Assembly (NCBI RefSeq): GCF_003634695.1
Contig: NZ_RBWV01000010.1
Coordinates: 124,001-188,000, forward strand
Direction of reading: 5' to 3'
Source of the DNA: Motilibacter peucedani
GTDB taxonomy: Bacteria; Actinomycetota; Actinomycetes; Motilibacterales; Motilibacteraceae
DNA length: 64,000 bases
How positions within the stretch are numbered: position 1 is the stretch's first letter; every line of letters starts with the position of its first letter. Made by a program: the position numbers and the translations under genes. Under the pieces are notes generated by a model. That model worked only from the letters and a program-made list of their open reading frames with translations, searched no databases and was not told where the DNA came from. Below are positions 60,389 through 64,000 of the stretch, in pieces.

Positions 60389-61771
60389 GTGCCCAACTCG
60401 GCCCGCCGCACCCAGCGCCGCCGGCCGAGCCCGCCCGCTCAGATCGTGATCCTGGTATTCGGTCTGGGGCTGGCCGTGGCGACGGTGCTGCTCCGGCTGC
60501 CGATCGCGGCGAAGGGTTCGCAGTCGGCAACGTGGCTGCAGTCGCTGTTCACGGCCGCGTCAGCGATCTTCGTCACGGGTCTGCAGGTCGACACGCCGGA
60601 CTGGACGCCGTTCGGCAACGCGGTGATCCTCGCCGGCATCCAGGTCGGCGGTTTCGGGATCATGACGCTGTCCTCGGTCCTGGCGCTGCTTGTGTCGCAC
60701 CGGCTGGGGCTGCGCAACCGGATCCTCGCGCAGACCGAGACGGCGGGCTTCGGGCTCGGCGACGTACGCCGGGTCGTCCTCGTCGTGCTCGTGACCTCGC
60801 TCGCGATCGAGACGGTCGGCGCGGTCGTGCTCTCGTTGAGGTTCGCGCTGGCCCACGACATGGGCATCGGGTCCGCGGTGTGGAACGGCGTGTTCACCTC
60901 GGTGTCGTCGTTCAACCAGGCCGGGCTCGTGCTCAGCAAGAACAGCCTGGTGCCCTACGTCGGCGACGCCTGGATCTGCCTGACGGTGTCGGTCGCGGCG
61001 ATCCTCGGCGGGTTCGGCTTCCCGGTGCTGCTGGAGATCGGCCGGGAGGGCCGCCGCGTCGGCTGGCACCCGCGCGAGATATTCGGCGGACGGCGTACGT
61101 GGACGCTGCACACCCGTATCACCGTCGCTGGCACGCTCCTCCTGCTGGTCGTCGGGTTCGTGACGCTGGCGGCGGCCGAGTGGAGCAACTCGAAGACGCT
61201 CGCGCCGCTGAGCTGGCCGCACAAGCTGCTCGCGGCGTTCTTCATGAGCGCGCAGTCGCGCTCGACCGGGTTCAACTCGGTCGACATCGGCGGCATGACG
61301 GACGAGGGGTGGCTGGCGACCGACGCGCTGATGTTCATCGGCGGGGGTAGCGCCTCGACGGCCGGCGGCATCAAGGTCACGACGTTCTTCGTGCTGCTCT
61401 TCGCGATCATCGCGGAGGCGCGCGGCGACGCGCACGTGCAGGTGTTCCGCCGCACGATCCCGGAGCAGACGCTGCGCATCGCGGTGTCGGTGGCGCTGCT
61501 CGGGGTGGCGTGGGTGTTCGCGGGTACGTTGCTCCTCCTCGCCCTGAGCAACCAGCCGCTCGACAAGGTGTTGTTCGAGTCGATCTCGGCCTTCAGCACG
61601 ACCGGTCTGAGCGCGGGCATCACGGCCGACCTGCCCAAGCCGGCGCAGGCGGTGCTCGTGCTGCTGATGTTCGTCGGACGGGTGGGTACGGTGACGACAG
61701 CGTCCGCGCTCGCTCTGCGTGAGCGGCGTCAGCTCTACCGCTACCCGGCGGAGCGGACGCTGATCGGCTGA
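60389..61771 (+). CDS. TrkH/KtrB-family potassium uptake channel subunit
   Basis: Encodes 460 residues from a GTG. Several hydrophobic segments and pore-loop pieces with T-G-L-x and S-T-G-F-N (for example A-I-F-V-T-G-L-Q-V, S-R-S-T-G-F-N-S and A-F-S-T-T-G-L-S) are the selectivity-filter regions of KtrB-type proteins. Membrane protein for K+ uptake, paired with the gating subunit just downstream. Confidence 0.92.
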   Translation: MPNSARRTQRRRPSPPAQIVILVFGLGLAVATVLLRLPIAAKGSQSATWLQSLFTAASAIFVTGLQVDTPDWTPFGNAVILAGIQVGGFGIMTLSSVLALLVSHRLGLRNRILAQTETAGFGLGDVRRVVLVVLVTSLAIETVGAVVLSLRFALAHDMGIGSAVWNGVFTSVSSFNQAGLVLSKNSLVPYVGDAWICLTVSVAAILGGFGFPVLLEIGREGRRVGWHPREIFGGRRTWTLHTRITVAGTLLLLVVGFVTLAAAEWSNSKTLAPLSWPHKLLAAFFMSAQSRSTGFNSVDIGGMTDEGWLATDALMFIGGGSASTAGGIKVTTFFVLLFAIIAEARGDAHVQVFRRTIPEQTLRIAVSVALLGVAWVFAGTLLLLALSNQPLDKVLFESISAFSTTGLSAGITADLPKPAQAVLVLLMFVGRVGTVTTASALALRERRQLYRYPAERTLIG

Positions 61772-61805
61772 GCTCGTTCGCTGACTCGTGTCGGAGGTTC
61801 TGACG

Positions 61806-62468
61806 GTGGGGCGCAACATAGTCGAGGGCGGGGTGCTCGTCGTCGGGCTCGGCCGCTTCGGCAGCACGCTCGCCAAGTCGCTCGAGCGGTCGGGTACGAG
61901 CGTGATCGCCGTCGATCCGCGCCAGGAGGTGGTGCAGGAGATGTCGAACTACTGCACCCACGTCGTGCAGGCTGACTGGACGAGCGAGGAGGCGCTGCGG
62001 CAGGTCGGGGCCGGTGACTGCGAGGTGGCCGTCGTGGCGATCGGCACCGACATCGAGGCGAGCATCTTGGCGACCTCGGTGCTGGTCGACATCGGCATCC
62101 CGCACATCTGGGCGAAGGCGGTCACCGAGCCGCATGGGCGGATCCTGAGCAGGGTGGGCGCGCACCACGTTGTCTATCCCGAGCAGGACGCGGGGAAGCG
62201 GGTTGCGCACCTGCTCACCGAGCGAATCCTCGACTTCATCGACCTCGGCGACGGGCACGCGATCGTCAAGATCAGTGCGCACAGGGGGCTGAGGGGGCGG
62301 TCGCTGGCCGAGTCGCACCTGCGGTCGAAGTACGGCGTCACCGTTGTGGCGATCAAGCGGCAGGACGGGAGGATTGATCCTGCTGCGGCGGACACTGTGG
62401 TGGGGGAGGGGGACCAGTTGATCGTCATGGGGGAGACGCGGGATACGGAGCGGTTTGCGGCGGAGTAG
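61806..62468 (+). CDS. TrkA/KtrA-family potassium channel gating subunit
   Basis: Encodes 220 residues. GGAGG at 61793-61797 with 8-nt spacing selects the GTG at 61806 over one six codons upstream. An RCK N domain with NAD/ATP-binding G-L-G-R-F-G and a C-terminal RCK-C domain (S-H-L-R-S-K-Y-G-V-T-V-V-A-I) are clear. It regulates the KtrB-like channel that precedes it by 34 nt. Confidence 0.92.
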   Translation: MGRNIVEGGVLVVGLGRFGSTLAKSLERSGTSVIAVDPRQEVVQEMSNYCTHVVQADWTSEEALRQVGAGDCEVAVVAIGTDIEASILATSVLVDIGIPHIWAKAVTEPHGRILSRVGAHHVVYPEQDAGKRVAHLLTERILDFIDLGDGHAIVKISAHRGLRGRSLAESHLRSKYGVTVVAIKRQDGRIDPAAADTVVGEGDQLIVMGETRDTERFAAE

Positions 62469-62677
62469 GAGGCGGGTCAACTGGGCGTGCGAGCGCGGCT
62501 ACCAAACACAGGAAATGTCGCACTTCGCTGCATCCTCGCTGCCGGGCAATTGTCCGACTCCCGAAGTGCCTGCGTTGGGTTGCGCCAGTGGCGAGGCATC
62601 CGGCCAACGGTTGCGACGTTCGCTTTCGTGCTCAAATTGTCGTCGTCGTATTATACTTCGCGCTCGCTGCTCGTTCC

Positions 62678-63178
62678 TTATTCTTGCGTCGCTGATGCTG
62701 GTCCCGAAGGTGGCCGCAGGAGAGCGCTCACACGGAGAGCGGCCGACGCCCCGCGATCGCGATTGATCTCGCATTCCCATAGCCGCAATACGCGGTAGCC
62801 CTGTGTCGAAGCCAGTACGCTTGCACGTGCGTCGCGCTCGCGGTTCCGGCTCATCTTCTCTTCCCACAGAGTCGCGTTCGGGCCTTTGAAAGGGGTCTTC
62901 CGCCCGTGCTGCGGGCACCCGTGCCAGAAGCACCCGTCAACGAAGATTGCGACGCGGCCCGCAATGAAGATCACGTCAGGCCGGCAGCCGGGTGCCAGCC
63001 GTCGCTGTAGCCGGAAGCGGAGGCCGAGAGCATGCAGAGCGCGGCGAAGAGCGAGTTCGGGTTTCGTGTCCTGGGCTCGTCTGCCCCGCAGGTGCTGACC
63101 CTTCGGCGTCGACAGCCAGCCAGGTGGTTGCACGGCCGCGCCGGGTTCGCCCGTGAAGGACTGCCGAGGGACGCTCAC
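62678..63178 (-). CDS. vsr: Very short patch repair endonuclease (Vsr)
   Basis: Encodes 166 residues from the GTG at 63178; the frame is open further upstream without homology. Vsr signatures: K-P-E-L-A-L-R-R-A-L-H-x-L-G-x-R-F-R, R-P-D-V-I-F (catalytic Asp68), and F-V-D-G-C-F-W-H-G-C. Vsr nicks at T:G mismatches produced by deamination of 5-methylcytosine. It is divergent from the cytosine methyltransferase gene it would accompany. Confidence 0.9.
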   Translation of the reverse strand: MSVPRQSFTGEPGAAVQPPGWLSTPKGQHLRGRRAQDTKPELALRRALHALGLRFRLQRRLAPGCRPDVIFIAGRVAIFVDGCFWHGCPQHGRKTPFKGPNATLWEEKMSRNRERDARASVLASTQGYRVLRLWECEINRDRGASAALRVSALLRPPSGPASATQE

Positions 63179-63341
63179 GGAATCTCGGCCGCACGGTTCG
63201 ACATCGCTCTCCCGCTCGTCAGGACCTCGACTGCGATCGTACCGGGGCTGGCTGGTCAGGCAGCCGCCGGCGCTGAGCAACTCCAGCTCTCGTGGGGCGT
63301 GGTGCCGCGGCCCAGTCGTCCGCACGGGCTAGGTTGGTCGG

Positions 63342-64000
63342 GTGTCAGCCAGACCGGGGACGTCGACAGACGCTCAGTGGACCTTCATCGACCTGTTCGC
63401 CGGGATCGGCGGCTTCCACGCGGCGTTGTCCGCCCTTGGCGGGGAGTGTGTTTGGGCCTCGGAGATCGACAACGCTGCGGCCTCGGTGTACTCGGTCAAT
63501 TGGGGCTTGCGGCCGGATGGAGATATCACCGCGTTCACTCAGCCAGCGGTGACCGAGCACGTGCCCGAGGGCTTCGAGGTCCTTGCCGCCGGCTTTCCAT
63601 GCCAGCCATTCAGCAAGAGCGGCAAGCAACACGGCTTCCGTGACACGACTCGCGGCACCTTGTTCTTTGACATCTGTCAGATCCTTGAGGCGCGCCGGCC
63701 GCAAGTCATACTTCTGGAAAACGTTCGAAACTTGGCGGGTCCACGTCAGCGAGAGACATGGCAAACCATCGTTCGTACGCTGCGGGATCTCGGCTATCGA
63801 GTCTCCGACACCCCGACAGTTTTCAGCCCCCACCTGCTGCCACCCGAACTGGGCGGCACGCCTCAAGTCCGCGAGCGGGTCTTCATCACCGGAACGTACG
63901 TCGGCCCAGAGCGAGCTTGGGCCGAAGCGGAATCCGACGCGCTAGTCCCGCTTCGTCCAGTGGCTGGACACGACCCACAACTATGGGACCTCTCGACGCT
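63342..64000 (+). CDS. DNA (cytosine-5-) methyltransferase, 3' end outside window
   Basis: The frame from the GTG at 63342 stays open to the end of the window, so the gene is truncated. Motif I is F-A-G-I-G-G-F-H, motif IV is G-F-P-C-Q-P-F-S with the catalytic Cys, motif VI is L-E-N-V-R-N, and motif VIII is P-Q-V-R-E-R-V-F-I. It methylates cytosine at C5 in a short DNA site. The divergent vsr gene beside it is typical of such a unit. Whether a restriction enzyme follows cannot be seen. GC content here is lower than the window's average. Confidence 0.92.
   Translation, partial: MSARPGTSTDAQWTFIDLFAGIGGFHAALSALGGECVWASEIDNAAASVYSVNWGLRPDGDITAFTQPAVTEHVPEGFEVLAAGFPCQPFSKSGKQHGFRDTTRGTLFFDICQILEARRPQVILLENVRNLAGPRQRETWQTIVRTLRDLGYRVSDTPTVFSPHLLPPELGGTPQVRERVFITGTYVGPERAWAEAESDALVPLRPVAGHDPQLWDLST

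Noticed and set aside
62455-62933. Small plus- and minus-strand frames downstream of ktrA
   Set aside because: Composition and lack of ribosome site suggest chance; the area is the tail of vsr plus a gene-poor gap of about 200 nt.

Overview
The window is very GC-rich DNA with frequent GTG starts and 1- or 4-nt start/stop overlaps. It carries a dapF-hflX pair, a lexA / LysM protein / nrdR / nrdJ block, a recC-recB-recD cluster, DUF3140 and DUF6318 proteins and NucS-like, SDR and LacI families. Together these indicate a chromosomal segment of an actinobacterium (Actinomycetota). I cannot place it below that level from sequence alone. No rRNA, tRNA, CRISPR array, insertion sequence or phage structural gene was found.

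Layout. 1-9.8 kb: a truncated gamma-glutamyltransferase-like protein, dapF, hflX, a small KOW/CarD-like protein, an SDR, an overlapping XPD/DinG-type helicase and ATP-dependent DNA ligase pair, a DUF6318 lipoprotein with a PKD-domain secreted protein, and a cold-shock protein with a long leader. 9.8-15 kb: lexA and a divergent LysM protein sharing a region with two SOS boxes, then nrdR and the B12-dependent reductase nrdJ behind a promoter with two candidate NrdR boxes. 15-21 kb: secreted proteins (a small Cys-rich protein, a parallel beta-helix protein, a large M36 metallopeptidase) and a DUF3140 protein. 21-29.7 kb: recC-recB-recD on the minus strand with GTGA overlaps. 29.8-36.6 kb: VOC protein, SDR, hemerythrin, GrpB, GNAT acetyltransferase, release factor 3, a delta-60-repeat secreted protein and a DUF1992 protein.

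36.6-51.1 kb is the most coherent system. A LacI regulator diverges from a 13-gene, roughly 13-kb operon: GH5 glycosidase, CUT1-type sugar ABC importer (binding lipoprotein and two permeases, no ATPase), tautomerase-like protein, epimerase-like SDR, aldo/keto reductase, zinc alcohol dehydrogenase, XylB-like sugar dehydrogenase, IlvD/Edd sugar-acid dehydratase, ABM-domain protein, FAH-family 2-keto-3-deoxy sugar-acid dehydratase and a semialdehyde dehydrogenase. This gene set fits a non-phosphorylating oxidative (Weimberg-type) route from a pentose to 2-oxoglutarate. The expected lactonase is missing from the operon. A SMP-30/gluconolactonase-like gene lies 2.8 kb beyond it on the other strand.

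51.1-64 kb is accessory in character. A Phd/VapC-type toxin-antitoxin pair and a nuclease-helicase (DUF2075-type) sit between the catabolic operon and that lactonase. They are followed by an aldo/keto reductase, a TfoX-like protein, a 623-residue protein of unknown function, a scramblase/LURP-like protein, a broken tfoX copy containing a 27-bp in-place inversion, a NucS/DUF91-like PD-(D/E)XK protein and a KtrB/KtrA potassium uptake pair. The right edge, which has somewhat lower GC, holds a divergent vsr endonuclease / DNA cytosine methyltransferase pair that runs off the window.
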